Shown here in pieces: positions 26,996-36,696 of a stretch of DNA of 64,000 nt. The notes beneath the pieces are model-generated. The model was not told the origin of the DNA. It searched no databases and was given only the letters and a program-made list of their open reading frames with translations. This DNA comes from Vibrio sp. B1FLJ16 (lineage in GTDB: Bacteria; Pseudomonadota; Gammaproteobacteria; Enterobacterales; Vibrionaceae): assembly GCF_905175385.1 (NCBI RefSeq), contig NZ_HG992750.1, forward strand, positions 372,001 to 436,000, given 5' to 3'. The first letter of the stretch is position 1; each line of letters begins with the position of its first letter. A program made the translations under genes and the position numbers.

Positions 26996-28765
26996 ATGTT
27001 TCAACACTTCTTTTCGGACTATCTTGTTAAGCTTCAGGAAACCAATCAGCAATGGTGGCATAATTTTGAAGCAAACAAGGCAGCCGTGAATTCTCCTTTG
27101 AACAAGGCTATGCAAGAAGTGAACTTTGAGGATGCTGCCAAACTGTTTGAACAAGCTGCCAACCAACCTGCTGCTATTCTTAAGCTGCAAGCAGAGTGGT
27201 GGGAGCAACAGCTACAGATATGGCAGAACGTCGTTTTAGCAGGCAACCAGAAGCAAATCATAGAAGCCGAACAGGGTGACAAGCGCTTTTCTCATGAGGA
27301 TTGGCAAAATGAAGCGATGTACAGCTTCATAAAGCAATCCTATCTTTTGTTTAGTAAAACCTATTTGGAAACCATCGAGTCTTTAGAAGGGCTGGATGAG
27401 AAGGCAAAAGAGAGAATTATTTTCTTTTCGCGCCAAGCCATAAACGCCCTTTCTCCTTCTAATTTTATCGCGACGAACCCAGAGCTATTAAAGCTGACAC
27501 TGGAGCAAAACGGTCAAAATTTGTTAGCGGGTTTGGAGCAGTTGAAAGAAGACGTTGAGTCGAGTGCGGACATTCTGAAAATCCGTATGACGAATAACAA
27601 TGCTTTCCGTGTTGGTGAAGATGTTGCAACCACCGCGGGCGATGTGGTTTTCAAAAATGAGCTGTTCGAACTGATCCAATACCGTCCGTTGACTGAGAAG
27701 GTAAACGCAACACCATTGTTGCTTGTTCCTCCTTTTATCAACAAGTATTACATCATGGATATGACGGCTAAGAATTCAATGGTGCACTGGTTGCTAGAGC
27801 AGGGACACAGTGTATTCATGATCTCTTGGCGCAATCCGGGTAAAGAGCAAGCTAATGTCGAGTACGGTGACTACGTAACGGAAGGGGTGGTCAAAGCGGT
27901 CTCAGCAATAGAAGACATTACTGGTCAAGATCAAATTAATGCCGCAGGTTACTGTATTGGCGGTACTTTGCTCGCGACTACTATTGCATATTACGCCGCG
28001 AAGCGTATGAAAAAGCGTATTAAGTCCGCCACTTTCTTTACTACGCTGCTCGATTTTTCTCAGCCGGGAGAAGTGGGTGCTTACATCAACGAAGCCATCA
28101 TCAGTGCAATCGAAGCTCAGAACAACGCAAAAGGGTATATGGACGGTCGCTCATTAAGTGTGACTTTCAGCTTGTTGCGTGAAAACAGCCTGTACTGGAA
28201 TTACTACGTGGACAACTACCTGAAAGGGAATAGTCCGGTAGATTTTGATTTGTTGTATTGGAATAGTGACAGCACCAACATCAGTGCGGCGTGCCACAAT
28301 TTCATGCTTCGAGAGTTTTACCTAGAGAACAAGTTAGTTCAGGATAAGGGCGTAAAAATCGGTGGTGTGTGGATAGACCTCAATAAGATCAAAATCCCGA
28401 GCTATTTCGTGTCTGCGAAAGAAGACCATATTGCTCTGTGGCAAGGGACTTACCGAGGTGCTCTCAATACTGGCGGTAACAAGACGTTTGTACTGGGTGA
28501 ATCGGGCCATATAGCCGGTATCATTAATCCACCAGCTAAAAACAAATATGGCTTTTGGGTGAACGATACATTAGAAGACTCGGCGGATGAATGGCTAAGT
28601 AATGCAGAGCATAAAGAGGGTTCTTGGTGGAGCCACTGGAATGACTGGTTACTACAGTTCAACCAGAAAGAGCAGGTTGCACCATTCCCTGTTGGCTCTG
28701 ACAACAATCCAGTGATTGATCAAGCGCCGGGCGTCTACGTCAAACAGGTGTTGCCTGTGGAATAA
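26996..28765 (+). CDS. phaC: Class I poly(3-hydroxyalkanoate) synthase PhaC
   Basis: Polymerises (R)-3-hydroxyacyl-CoA at the granule surface. The 589-residue length is right for a class I enzyme. The lipase-like box AAGYCIGGTLL holds the nucleophile Cys320; the catalytic Asp477 is in SAKEDHIALW and His505 in GESGHIAGI, close to C319/D480/H508 of the C. necator enzyme. The start is the ATG at 26996, seven bases after AGGAG; the in-frame ATG at 26990 is too close and the frame from 26957 has no site. A terminator follows at 28799. Confidence 0.95.
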   Translation: MFQHFFSDYLVKLQETNQQWWHNFEANKAAVNSPLNKAMQEVNFEDAAKLFEQAANQPAAILKLQAEWWEQQLQIWQNVVLAGNQKQIIEAEQGDKRFSHEDWQNEAMYSFIKQSYLLFSKTYLETIESLEGLDEKAKERIIFFSRQAINALSPSNFIATNPELLKLTLEQNGQNLLAGLEQLKEDVESSADILKIRMTNNNAFRVGEDVATTAGDVVFKNELFELIQYRPLTEKVNATPLLLVPPFINKYYIMDMTAKNSMVHWLLEQGHSVFMISWRNPGKEQANVEYGDYVTEGVVKAVSAIEDITGQDQINAAGYCIGGTLLATTIAYYAAKRMKKRIKSATFFTTLLDFSQPGEVGAYINEAIISAIEAQNNAKGYMDGRSLSVTFSLLRENSLYWNYYVDNYLKGNSPVDFDLLYWNSDSTNISAACHNFMLREFYLENKLVQDKGVKIGGVWIDLNKIKIPSYFVSAKEDHIALWQGTYRGALNTGGNKTFVLGESGHIAGIINPPAKNKYGFWVNDTLEDSADEWLSNAEHKEGSWWSHWNDWLLQFNQKEQVAPFPVGSDNNPVIDQAPGVYVKQVLPVE

Positions 28766-28798
28766 CACCCTTCGGTTAGGGCTTTTAGTATTAAAAAT

Positions 28799-28826
28799 AG
28801 CGACCTATATGGTCGCTTTTCTTTTT
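28799..28826 (+). terminator. Terminator of phaBAPC
   Basis: AGCGACC (28799-28805), loop TATAT, GGTCGCT (28811-28817), followed by TTTCTTTTT; an A-rich tract precedes it. Confidence 0.88.
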
Positions 28827-29158
28827 AGCAATCGCAGTTCTCGCTGCTTTTAAAAATTGCAGATTCCTGGAGCTAAACCGTATAAAAGTTGCACTACGCA
28901 CTTGCCTTGTTAACGATTCTTGAACTTACTATCCCTGATAGGATTTGAAGCTTGCCTGTGGAAACAATTTCCGGATCGTATGATGTCATTTAGAGATTTA
29001 TCTTACATAAATTCTTTTGATGAAAATGTAACATAAATACTTTTATAACAATGATTTACCATTGCCTTTATGTGAGGCTAGGTATAACTCACGTTACTAA
29101 TCTATCTATTAATAACAACCATCACTTCGCTCTTTATTTTACATGTGGAGATAACTAG
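28827..29158. other. Intergenic region upstream of the broken diguanylate cyclase
   Basis: About 330 bp, AT-rich in its right half. I see no gene. A GTGGAG ribosome-binding-site-like sequence at 29145-29150 belongs to the 15-codon frame that follows. Confidence 0.45.
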
Positions 29159-29206
29159 ATGAATGTAAAAACCCTACACAAAAGCTACTTAGGCGTTATG
29201 CTTTAA
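29159..29206 (+). other. 15-codon open frame with its own ribosome-binding site
   Basis: ATG at 29159, preceded by TGGAG, encodes MNVKTLHKSYLGVML and stops at TAA 29204-29206. One base later an ATG (29208) opens what looks like the true N-terminus of the diguanylate cyclase gene. The short frame is either a coupled leader peptide or the first codons of the same gene before a nonsense change. Both readings are compatible with the sequence. Confidence 0.4.
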
Positions 29207-29207
29207 T

Positions 29208-31378
29208 ATGAAAAAATATCGACCTCGATCCGGAACTATTTGTTTGCAATCTGTTTGATTCCAGTGATTTTCAATCTGGCTCTCAGCGGGTTGTTTCTGT
29301 ATAAGAAACATTTTGAATATACTTTTGAATGGTTAGAAAATCAGAATAAAATCTTTGAAACATTCGTAAGAGGTTATTTTAAAGAAAGAGAAGCAGATAT
29401 TAATACGCTGACATCGAATATCTCTCTGATATCTAACCTGGTCTCTGATGACAGAGACAAACAAGATGCATTCTTACACACGTTTTTAACTAACTACGGT
29501 TACCAGTCCTTACTTGTTCTCGATGAAGATAAAGAGAAACTCTATTACGAGTTTGATTATGGTAATCATGACCAAGGAGATTTTTTACGTCACGCAAAAT
29601 TCATCTCCAATAGAATGGATAATAAAGAAACTGGTAATGTTACGTTCGACTATTTTACCGTTGATAGTACGCTATTTGGTATTGTGGCGAAAAAGTCTAC
29701 CCTGCGGAACGGCAAGTCACTGTACTTCTTCTTAACGGTTAATAATGAGCACCTAAACAATGTCCTTTTTTCCTCTTCATTTTATGTTGATGGTGCAATT
29801 TCTTACTTGGTTAATAAAAACGCGAATGGCGCTTACTTTTTCTTAACTGACGTCGTTCAGGACGGACAAACATTTAAGTATGGTGATAAAGCCTCACGTG
29901 TCCCTCTTTATTGGACCTATGCCGATCAGAATGTCACAAGAGACTCGTTTGTTTACGATGATTTGTCTGGTGAAAGTTCGTTGGTTTCCTATTCGTTGTT
30001 AACCGAGCTTGATGAAAATTTTATTTTAATTTCTAAAATTCAATCTAAATTCATAGTCGATCCATTACTTGAATCATCTTATTACATCTCCGTTGGCGTC
30101 ATCATTGTCTTCCTGGTTGTTCTTTTCTTTTCAAATAAATTAAAGATTATGATGTAAACAGATCTGAATAGCATCATTACCTTTTGTTCAGACTTGATAG
30201 CTGGTGAAAAGAAACGAAAGCTAAACGTTAGTGATTATTATGAGACTAATGCGATTAAAGAAAGCTTGATGGAAGTCTCTGAACACTTGGATGAAGATAA
30301 AATCAGAAAAGGCTATGAGATAAAAATTGAGAAAGATCTCAGGCTATCTAAAGACCTCAAAGAATTCTCGAGAAAGTCGATTCTTATCATCAGAGAAATG
30401 TTTGATGTCAACTTTGCCGCTTTTTACTACAAGACAGAAGATGAATTTAAACTATTAAGCCAGTATTTTTCTTCTATGGATAAATCAATACCGTTAGAAG
30501 ACGGCGTTGTTGGTCAGTGCTATGAACTAAACAAAGTTCTTCAGGTAAAAGGTTCGGTTTTTGATAAAAATGAGTTCCTTAAAGGGGCTTTCTTAGATGT
30601 GGGGTCTCAAGCGTTGTACCCGCAGTACTATATTTTTATACCCGTGATTGCATCTAAAGAATCTCTCGCTTCAGGTATTCTTGTTGGCGCACTAAACCAT
30701 AAGTTAAATAGCTCTCAATTGGAGTTTCTGGAGAAGACAAGGGTTAACCTTGCCCTGATTATGTCTTTTGTGGCACAGAGAGAAAACTTGAATACGTTGT
30801 TTGAGCAAACAAAGCGCAGAGAGGAAGAACTGGACCAGCTCAATGAAGAACTGACGTTTTTGTCCCGAAATGACTCTCTGACAGGAATTTCCAACCGTTT
30901 CTACGGGGAGTATTTGCTTGAGAAAACGCTGAAAAATAAAGAAGTTTCAACACGACCACTATCGGTACTCATGTTCGATGTTGATCATTTCAAATCCTAC
31001 AATGACACTTACGGGCATGTGGCTGGTGATAAATGCTTACAGCAGATTGCGCAGTGCCTTGGTGACATGGGATTCAGAAATGACGATTTCTTCTTTCGAT
31101 TTGGTGGTGAAGAGTTTGTGGTCGTCTTACCTAATACTTCAACAAAGAATGCGGTGCAGGTTGCTGAGAAGTTGAGAAAATCTATTCAAGATCTGGCGAT
31201 ACTTCATGAAAGCAGCCCCACGTCCGATGTCGTCACTATCAGCGCCGGGGTATTTACTTTAACTCAAGAGGCGACACATATTGATAGCGTTACGCAGCTA
31301 ATCCAGAAAGTCGATGAGAATCTATATTTGGCCAAGAATAAGCGTAATTCAGTTTGCTGCGGAGAGGTTGAATCATAA
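29208..31378 (+). pseudogene. Sensor diguanylate cyclase (Cache-like, GAF-like, GGDEF), interrupted
   Basis: An intact enzyme would sense a signal outside the cell and make c-di-GMP. The reading frame 29240-31378 encodes a first membrane span (from about 29240), a periplasmic sensor region, a second span ending near 30150, a GAF-like domain (about 30340-30780) and a GGDEF domain with FRFGGEEF near 31090. An in-frame TAA at 30155-30157 splits it right after the second span. At the 5' end the ATG at 29208 is out of frame by one base: one more A in the A run at 29211-29216 would give MKKISTSIRNYLFAICL joined to the rest. Alternatively the frame starts at 29159 and is cut by TAA at 29204. The two intact pieces are 29240-30157 (305 codons) and 30194-31378 (394 codons). 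The downstream piece has no good ribosome-binding site at its TTG. Confidence 0.75.
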
Positions 31379-31441
31379 CGGGACAAACCAGTAAGCGGTA
31401 ATATTGTTTTCGGAACGTTCCTCCAAGAACGAATAGCACCG

Positions 31442-31476
31442 AAAGGCTGACGATGCTCCTCTTGTCAGCCTTTTTT
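31442..31476 (+). terminator. Terminator after the diguanylate cyclase gene
   Basis: AAAGGCTGAC (31442-31451), 12-base loop, GTCAGCC (31464-31470) and six T. Confidence 0.88.
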
Positions 31477-31741
31477 GTATTCTGAGGCTTCAAAATCATA
31501 GCAATTGAACGCTTGTGAATGGTCGTAGATGTTGCCGTATCAGTTTTACTAAGCTGCAAGTTGCTCTACTGACAAATTGCCTTGCTATTAGGCTTGGCCT
31601 GTCTTGGTTGTCACTAATGGCTCAGCGACAGTTACAGGCCACTTCACCTTTTTATATTCCTTTAATGTGAATTAGTGACATTCTCTGAATCCTGCATTTT
31701 GCTGGTATTTGATTAACAATTTAATTGAGCACAAAACAAAA

Positions 31742-31769
31742 AAGCGCTGAGTAAACACTCAGCGCTTTT
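31742..31769. terminator. Bidirectional terminator downstream of the nap operon
   Basis: AAGCGCTGAGT (31742-31752), loop AAAC, ACTCAGCGCTT (31757-31767), with A-rich and T-rich flanks. It would end the leftward nap transcript 62 bp after the small membrane protein. Between 31477 and 31741 I see no gene. Confidence 0.87.
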
Positions 31770-31830
31770 CATTATTAAAGCATGAACAAAACAGGGTTTG
31801 TCGATGTTTTAATCCGAGTAATGGTTCTGG

Positions 31831-31965
31831 CTACATCTTTTTATCTTTGCCTAACGATAATATCCATAGCGAGATTGCTGCTACGCCAATAAAGCCGGAC
31901 AGAATGATAACCGGCATTGCACTGTAGCCGAGGATATGCCAAATCACAGATTCTAATGTACTCAC
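31831..31965 (-). CDS. Small single-span membrane protein of the nap locus (TIGR02808-like)
   Basis: A 44-residue protein starting at GTG (31965), with a strong AAGGAGAAC ribosome-binding site that overlaps the napC stop region. The sequence MSTLESVIWHILGYSAMPVI begins it; a single span covers about residues 16-36, and the C-terminus GKDKKM is basic, so the N-terminus probably faces out. It matches what I know of the TIGR02808 family, very short one-span proteins found beside periplasmic nitrate reductase genes in Vibrio and Photobacterium. The role is unknown; its position and coupling to napC suggest a membrane partner of the Nap complex. Confidence 0.8.
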   Translation of the reverse strand: MSTLESVIWHILGYSAMPVIILSGFIGVAAISLWILSLGKDKKM

Positions 31966-31977
31966 AATCGGTTCTCC

Positions 31978-32556
31978 TTATTGCCAACCTTCAACGCCGT
32001 GCATGTCAGGCAGTTTGTGTGCGATACCTTTATGGCAGTCTACACAGGTTTTGTCGCCCGAAGCCAAGGCTGTTGAGTGTTGATTTGCTGCACGTGAGCC
32101 CTGTTGGGAGTAGTCCATGAAATCGAACTCATGACAGTTACGACATTCCAGAGAATCATTTTTCTTCATACGAGCCCATTCGCGCTCCGCCAGGTGTCCA
32201 CGGCGTTCCTGAAACTTCTCTGGGGTGTCAATGGTGCGCAGAACGTAGTGAGCAAATAACTCTTTTGATGCCTGAACTTTACGTACAATCTTGTCTGTCC
32301 ATTCGTGAGGAACGTGACAGTCAGAACAGATAGCACGCACGCCAGAGCGGTTAGAGTAGTGGATTGTCTCTTTAATCTCAGCAACGATTGGAGCATGACA
32401 GCCAGAACAGAACTCTTCTGTATTGGTTGCTTCCATCCCCGTGTTAAATGCGCCCCAAAACAGCAGACCACCAGCAAAACCGAGGAATAAAACCAAACCT
32501 GCTGCTGCTTTACTCGGGCTCTTCAGTCTGTTCCAAAACGCTTTAAGTATTTTCAT
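31978..32556 (-). CDS. napC: Tetrahaem cytochrome c quinol dehydrogenase NapC
   Basis: Membrane-anchored NapC/NirT-type cytochrome that passes electrons from quinol to NapAB. The 192-residue product has one N-terminal span (about residues 17-38) and four CXXCH haem sites: CSGCH, CSDCH, CRNCH and CVDCH. It is the last cytochrome gene of napFDABC, 28 bp after napB. With no napGH here, NapC is the only visible route from the quinone pool. Confidence 0.95.
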   Translation of the reverse strand: MKILKAFWNRLKSPSKAAAGLVLFLGFAGGLLFWGAFNTGMEATNTEEFCSGCHAPIVAEIKETIHYSNRSGVRAICSDCHVPHEWTDKIVRKVQASKELFAHYVLRTIDTPEKFQERRGHLAEREWARMKKNDSLECRNCHEFDFMDYSQQGSRAANQHSTALASGDKTCVDCHKGIAHKLPDMHGVEGWQ

Positions 32557-32584
32557 AAGTAACCTCTTAGCACTCGCGTTTCAA

Positions 32585-33040
32585 TTACTGAAGTGAATCT
32601 ACAGATTTGAATTCATTTTCCACTAATGGCTTGGCATTGGTTTGTGGAACATGGCATTGCAAACAGAAGAAGCGACGAGGTGATACGTCGGCAAGCACCG
32701 CATCCTGACGGTTAACGTAATGCGTTACGCTGATTTTTGTTGCGCCTGAAGCTTTTGCATTTTTCCAGCTATGGCAGGCGAGACATTTGTTAGCATTCAG
32801 CGATACTTCATAGTTACGGATGCTATGAGGGATCAATGGTGGCTGATAGACAAAGCTGTCCTCAACGATCTGATCTTTAGGGAAGTCTTTAAACTCGTCA
32901 GCAGGTCGAGTGTCTTCCAGTTGAGACATACCGCGCAGAGATTCTAATCCACCTATGCCACCGGGGTTGTCTAGTTCAGCTTGTGCAATGCCTGTCATTA
33001 AAGCACCTATTGATAAAAGTGCGACAAGTAATTTTTTCAT
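32585..33040 (-). CDS. napB: Periplasmic nitrate reductase dihaem subunit NapB
   Basis: Small dihaem cytochrome c that relays electrons from NapC to NapA in the periplasm. The 151-residue product has a signal peptide (about 1-21) and two haem motifs, CLACH and CLQCH, with SIRNYEVSLNANKCLACH typical of the family. An AAAAAACG/GGAGAAAA-type site precedes the ATG. It lies 78 bp downstream of napA. Confidence 0.95.
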   Translation of the reverse strand: MKKLLVALLSIGALMTGIAQAELDNPGGIGGLESLRGMSQLEDTRPADEFKDFPKDQIVEDSFVYQPPLIPHSIRNYEVSLNANKCLACHSWKNAKASGATKISVTHYVNRQDAVLADVSPRRFFCLQCHVPQTNAKPLVENEFKSVDSLQ

Positions 33041-33118
33041 CGTTTTTTCTCCGCCTCTAAGGCTTTAATTCTTTTCAGGCCGCCGCGCGGGCGGCCGTTT
33101 TATTCGATATCTGAAGAT

Positions 33119-35608
33119 TTAAGCGATCTTAGTGATTTTGACAGGACACTTTTTGAAGTCTGTCTGTTTAGACAGTGGGTCAGTCGCGTCAAGGATTAAC
33201 TTATTAATCAAAATACGAGCATCAAAGAACGGTACGAATACCAGGCCTTTTGGCGGGCGGTTACGGCCACGTGTTTCGACACGTACACGCACTTCACCTC
33301 GTTTATTGGCAATGAGCACTTCTTCACCGCGACGAACATTGCGCGCTTTGGCGTCTTCCGGGTGCATGTAACACACTGCATCAGGAACGGCTTTATACAG
33401 TTCAGGCACGCGGCGAGTCATCGTACCGGTATGCCAGTGTTCAAGTACACGACCTGTACATAACCATAAGTCGTATTCTGCATCAGGCACTTCCGGTGGC
33501 GCTTCATATGGCGCTGAAATGATCTTCGCTTTGCCATCTGCATTACCGTAGAAGTCCCAGCCAGACCCGGCTTTTGCGTAAGGATCCGAACCTTCTTTAA
33601 AGCGCCATTGTGTTTCTTTACCGTCAACCACCGGCCAGCGTAGGCCGCGAACAGTATGGTATACATCGTAAGGTGCTAAGTCGTGACCGTGACCACGTCC
33701 AAATTCAGCGTATTCTTCAAACAGGCCTTTCTGAACGTAGTAGCCGAAGTGATGCGAATCGTCGTTCAGTTCACGAGACTCTTCTACAGGGAACTTGTCG
33801 ACCTGGCCGTTCGCGAACAGAACGTCGTACATGGTTTTACCACGGTATTCCGGCGCTTTAGCCAGCAGTTCTTCTGGCCACACTTCTTCGATTTTGAAGC
33901 GTTTTGAGAATTCCATTACCTGCCAAAGGTCTGACTTCGCTTCACCGACTGTACCTACTTGTTGATACCAAACCTGAGTACGGCGTTCAGCGTTACCGTA
34001 AGCACCTTCTTTTTCAATCCACATTGCGGTTGGAAGAACCAGGTCCGCGGCTTGTGCAGTAGCTGTTGGATATGGGTCAGAGACAATAATGAAGTTGTCA
34101 GGATTACGGTAGCCAGGCAGACGTTCATTGTTGATGTTCGGACCGGCTTGCATGTTGTTGTTACATTGAACCCAGTAACAGTTTAATACACCATCATTAA
34201 GCATACGGTCTTGTAAAACAGCGTGGAAGCCCGGTTTTGGTGGGATGGTGCCTTCAGGTAATTTCCAGATTTCCTCTGCGATTGCACGGTGTTTAGGGTT
34301 TGCTACTACCATGTCGGCAGGCAGACGGTGCGCAAATGTACCCACTTCACGAGCCGTACCACAAGCGGAAGGCTGGCCAGTCAGTGAGAATGGGCTGTTG
34401 CCCGGAGTTGCGATCTTACCCGTTAGCAGGTGGATGTTGTAAACCAGGTTGTTCATCCATACACCACGGGTATGTTGGTTCATACCCATGGTCCAAAGTG
34501 ACATAACTTTGGTGTTTGGATCGGCGTATTGCTTAGCCAGCTCGATCAGTTTTTCTTTCTCAACACCAGAGATCTCTGAAGCTTTCTCTACGGTGTAAGG
34601 AGCGACAGACTCTTTGTACTGTTCGAAAGTGATAGAAGTCAGCTTGCCTGAGTTTGGATTCTTCGCGGATTTTTGCAGTGGGTCATCATCACGCAGTCCG
34701 TAACCGATATCCGTATCTGCTTGAGTAAAGTTGGTGTGTTTATTAACGAAGTCCCAGTTTACTGCATCGTTTTCGATGATGTAGTTAGCGATGAAGTTTG
34801 CAATCGCAAGGTCAGACTGAGGCTTAAAAATGTAACCATGATCTGCAAGCTCAAAAGAGCGGTGATAGTAGGTAGAAAGTACATTGACTTTAACGTGAGG
34901 TTGACTTAAGCGACGGTCAGTAATTCGAGTCCATAGAACTGGGTGCATCTCAGCCATGTTAGAACCCCAGAGAACAAATGCGTCAGCATTTTCGAAGTCG
35001 TCATAACAGCCCATTGGTTCATCAATACCAAAAGCACGCATGAAGCCAACTACCGCAGATGCCATGCAGTGACGAGCGTTAGGGTCGATATTGTTAGAAC
35101 GAAAACCTGCTTTCATCATCTTGGCCGCAGCGTAACCTTCCATTACGGTCCATTGGCCTGAGCCAAACATACCAACACTAGTAGGGCCTTTTTTCTCCAG
35201 AGATGCTTTCCATTTTTCTGCCATGGTATCAAACGCGACGTCCCACGAAACCGGCGTAAAGTCACCGTCTTTATGGTATTTGCCATCTTTCATACGCAAC
35301 ATAGGCTGAGTTAAGCGGTCCTGGCCGTACATGATCTTCGACAGGAAGTAACCTTTAATACAGTTCAGGCCCTTATTTACAGGGGCTTCTGGGTCACCCT
35401 GTGTAGCAACGACTTTACCGTTTTGGGTACCAACAAGAACAGAACAGCCTGTACCACAAAAACGACAAGGCGCTTTGTCCCATGTAATAGTGCTTTGATC
35501 AGAGCTTGCTATCAGATTAGCAGCGGTTGCTGGTAGTGTAATACCTGCGACAGCAGCAGCTGATGCAGCTGCGTTTGCTTTCACAAACGCACGTCTTGTC
35601 ATTTTCAT
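33119..35608 (-). CDS. napA: Periplasmic nitrate reductase catalytic subunit NapA
   Basis: Molybdopterin enzyme that reduces nitrate to nitrite in the periplasm. The 829-residue length is standard. The N-terminus has a twin-arginine signal ([10 protein letters not shown], residues 4-13). The [4Fe-4S] ligands are Cys48, Cys51, Cys55 and Cys83 (CRFCGTGC, then LNCIKG). The molybdenum ligand is Cys181 in [10 protein letters not shown]. Its start overlaps napD by four bases (ATGA), so the Tat-proofreading chaperone and its client are translationally coupled. Confidence 0.97.
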   Translation of the reverse strand: MKMTRRAFVKANAAASAAAVAGITLPATAANLIASSDQSTITWDKAPCRFCGTGCSVLVGTQNGKVVATQGDPEAPVNKGLNCIKGYFLSKIMYGQDRLTQPMLRMKDGKYHKDGDFTPVSWDVAFDTMAEKWKASLEKKGPTSVGMFGSGQWTVMEGYAAAKMMKAGFRSNNIDPNARHCMASAVVGFMRAFGIDEPMGCYDDFENADAFVLWGSNMAEMHPVLWTRITDRRLSQPHVKVNVLSTYYHRSFELADHGYIFKPQSDLAIANFIANYIIENDAVNWDFVNKHTNFTQADTDIGYGLRDDDPLQKSAKNPNSGKLTSITFEQYKESVAPYTVEKASEISGVEKEKLIELAKQYADPNTKVMSLWTMGMNQHTRGVWMNNLVYNIHLLTGKIATPGNSPFSLTGQPSACGTAREVGTFAHRLPADMVVANPKHRAIAEEIWKLPEGTIPPKPGFHAVLQDRMLNDGVLNCYWVQCNNNMQAGPNINNERLPGYRNPDNFIIVSDPYPTATAQAADLVLPTAMWIEKEGAYGNAERRTQVWYQQVGTVGEAKSDLWQVMEFSKRFKIEEVWPEELLAKAPEYRGKTMYDVLFANGQVDKFPVEESRELNDDSHHFGYYVQKGLFEEYAEFGRGHGHDLAPYDVYHTVRGLRWPVVDGKETQWRFKEGSDPYAKAGSGWDFYGNADGKAKIISAPYEAPPEVPDAEYDLWLCTGRVLEHWHTGTMTRRVPELYKAVPDAVCYMHPEDAKARNVRRGEEVLIANKRGEVRVRVETRGRNRPPKGLVFVPFFDARILINKLILDATDPLSKQTDFKKCPVKITKIA

Positions 35609-35913
35609 ACTTCACCCTCGATTTGGGAATCCTGTGTTCCAGTGTCTTGTTCGTCCGCTTGCCCAAGCTCAGTCTCAATTTGGTGGTAAACCAAGGCTGC
35701 GTTTAAGACATGTGGTAAATTGTTAATTGCATCTATCGTGTCGGTGATGAAGCCTTGATTCTTGGTCTCAAGCACCACTACGATCTTACCTTCCGGACTG
35801 TCACCGTAGATCTCCGCGTTTTTAAACGTTTCAATCTGGGTCTTAACTTCATCCAGATGCTCTGGCAGCACGTGTACTACCAAACTTGAAATATGCACTT
35901 CGTTTAGTGACAT
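35605..35913 (-). CDS. napD: NapA signal-peptide chaperone NapD
   Basis: A 102-residue cytoplasmic ferredoxin-fold chaperone that binds the NapA twin-arginine signal until cofactor insertion is complete. It begins [22 protein letters not shown], the usual NapD N-terminal strand and helix. The C-terminal tail is acidic and glutamine-rich ([20 protein letters not shown]). It lies 32 bp after napF and overlaps napA by four bases. Confidence 0.93.
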   Translation of the reverse strand: MSLNEVHISSLVVHVLPEHLDEVKTQIETFKNAEIYGDSPEGKIVVVLETKNQGFITDTIDAINNLPHVLNAALVYHQIETELGQADEQDTGTQDSQIEGEV

Positions 35914-35945
35914 ATCGCTCTCTCAGTTATTGCCTTATATACGGT

Positions 35946-36431
35946 TCAGGCTGTTATATTGCTCACATTGATGGATGAAGTCGGGCACACAGAAACACAC
36001 GCGCCACAGCCATTACATTCATCAAGGTTTATATTAGGTTGTGCTACTTTTCCCAGCTCCAATTTGAACTGAATTGCCATCGGGTCGCACACATCCCCAC
36101 AAGTTCGGCATTCGATATTCTGTTTTGCCAAGCAGGTGTGATTAATTTGCGCTTTGGCTTTCCAAGGTTGTTCTGTCATTGGCAAAAATAGAGATTCAGG
36201 GCAAGCGTTGGCACACTGATAACAGAACGTGCATTCATCAATAGCAAAATCGACAGAAGGGAAGCCCCCATCATTTTTGGTTATGATTTTAGTTTCGCAG
36301 GCATCAATACACTTTCCACAGCGAGTACAGTCATCTGTGAAATCTTCGGGTTGGGATAACCAGGGTAGCCGAATTGTATCGTTACCCTGTGCTTTTCTGG
36401 CGAAGAGTCTTCTTTTGGATAGATCGACCAC
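35946..36431 (-). CDS. napF: Ferredoxin-type protein NapF
   Basis: Cytoplasmic iron-sulfur protein linked to maturation of NapA. The 161-residue product has four cysteine groups in three clusters of ferredoxin type: CTRCGKCIDACE, CTFCYQCANACP, CRTCGDVC and CNGCGACVSVCP. The start is GTG at 36431. It is first gene of napFDABC and divergent from narQP, with NarP and FNR-type sites between. Confidence 0.92.
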   Translation of the reverse strand: MVDLSKRRLFARKAQGNDTIRLPWLSQPEDFTDDCTRCGKCIDACETKIITKNDGGFPSVDFAIDECTFCYQCANACPESLFLPMTEQPWKAKAQINHTCLAKQNIECRTCGDVCDPMAIQFKLELGKVAQPNINLDECNGCGACVSVCPTSSINVSNITA

Positions 36432-36558
36432 GTAGCAACCTCGACTCGTTCTTCATCTCAATCAAACTTGGCGTCTAAACTAAGCTTAGCCCACAATTTT
36501 CATTAATAAACTGTCATTAACACTCATGAAATTGTAGTTTTTGACATATTCGTATAAA

Positions 36559-36574
36559 TACCCCCAAGGGGTTA
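36559..36574. promoter_or_regulatory. NarP-type 7-2-7 site between napF and narQ
   Basis: TACCCCC-AA-GGGGTTA is an inverted pair of NarL/NarP heptamers (consensus TACYYMT) with the two-base spacing that NarP requires. It is 128 bp upstream of napF and about 140 bp upstream of narQ. Confidence 0.78.
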
Positions 36575-36588
36575 AACACGGTGGGTTG

Positions 36589-36602
36589 TTGTTTTAGATC
36601 AA
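36589..36602. promoter_or_regulatory. FNR-type site between napF and narQ
   Basis: TTGTT-TTAG-ATCAA matches the FNR consensus TTGAT-N4-ATCAA at nine of ten positions. It lies next to the NarP-type site, the usual pairing for anaerobic nitrate-responsive promoters. Confidence 0.62.
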
Positions 36603-36696
36603 TAAATTCCGGCGCGAGTGATCACATATTGAGGACTTTGAAAAAGCTTTGGGTTCACTGCAAGAACAAATTACGAACAAAAGCGAGGAGCTCAAG

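Noticed and set aside
32166..32477. 103-codon frame inside napC on the same strand
   Set aside because: It is a shadow frame of napC; the haem motifs are all in the napC frame.
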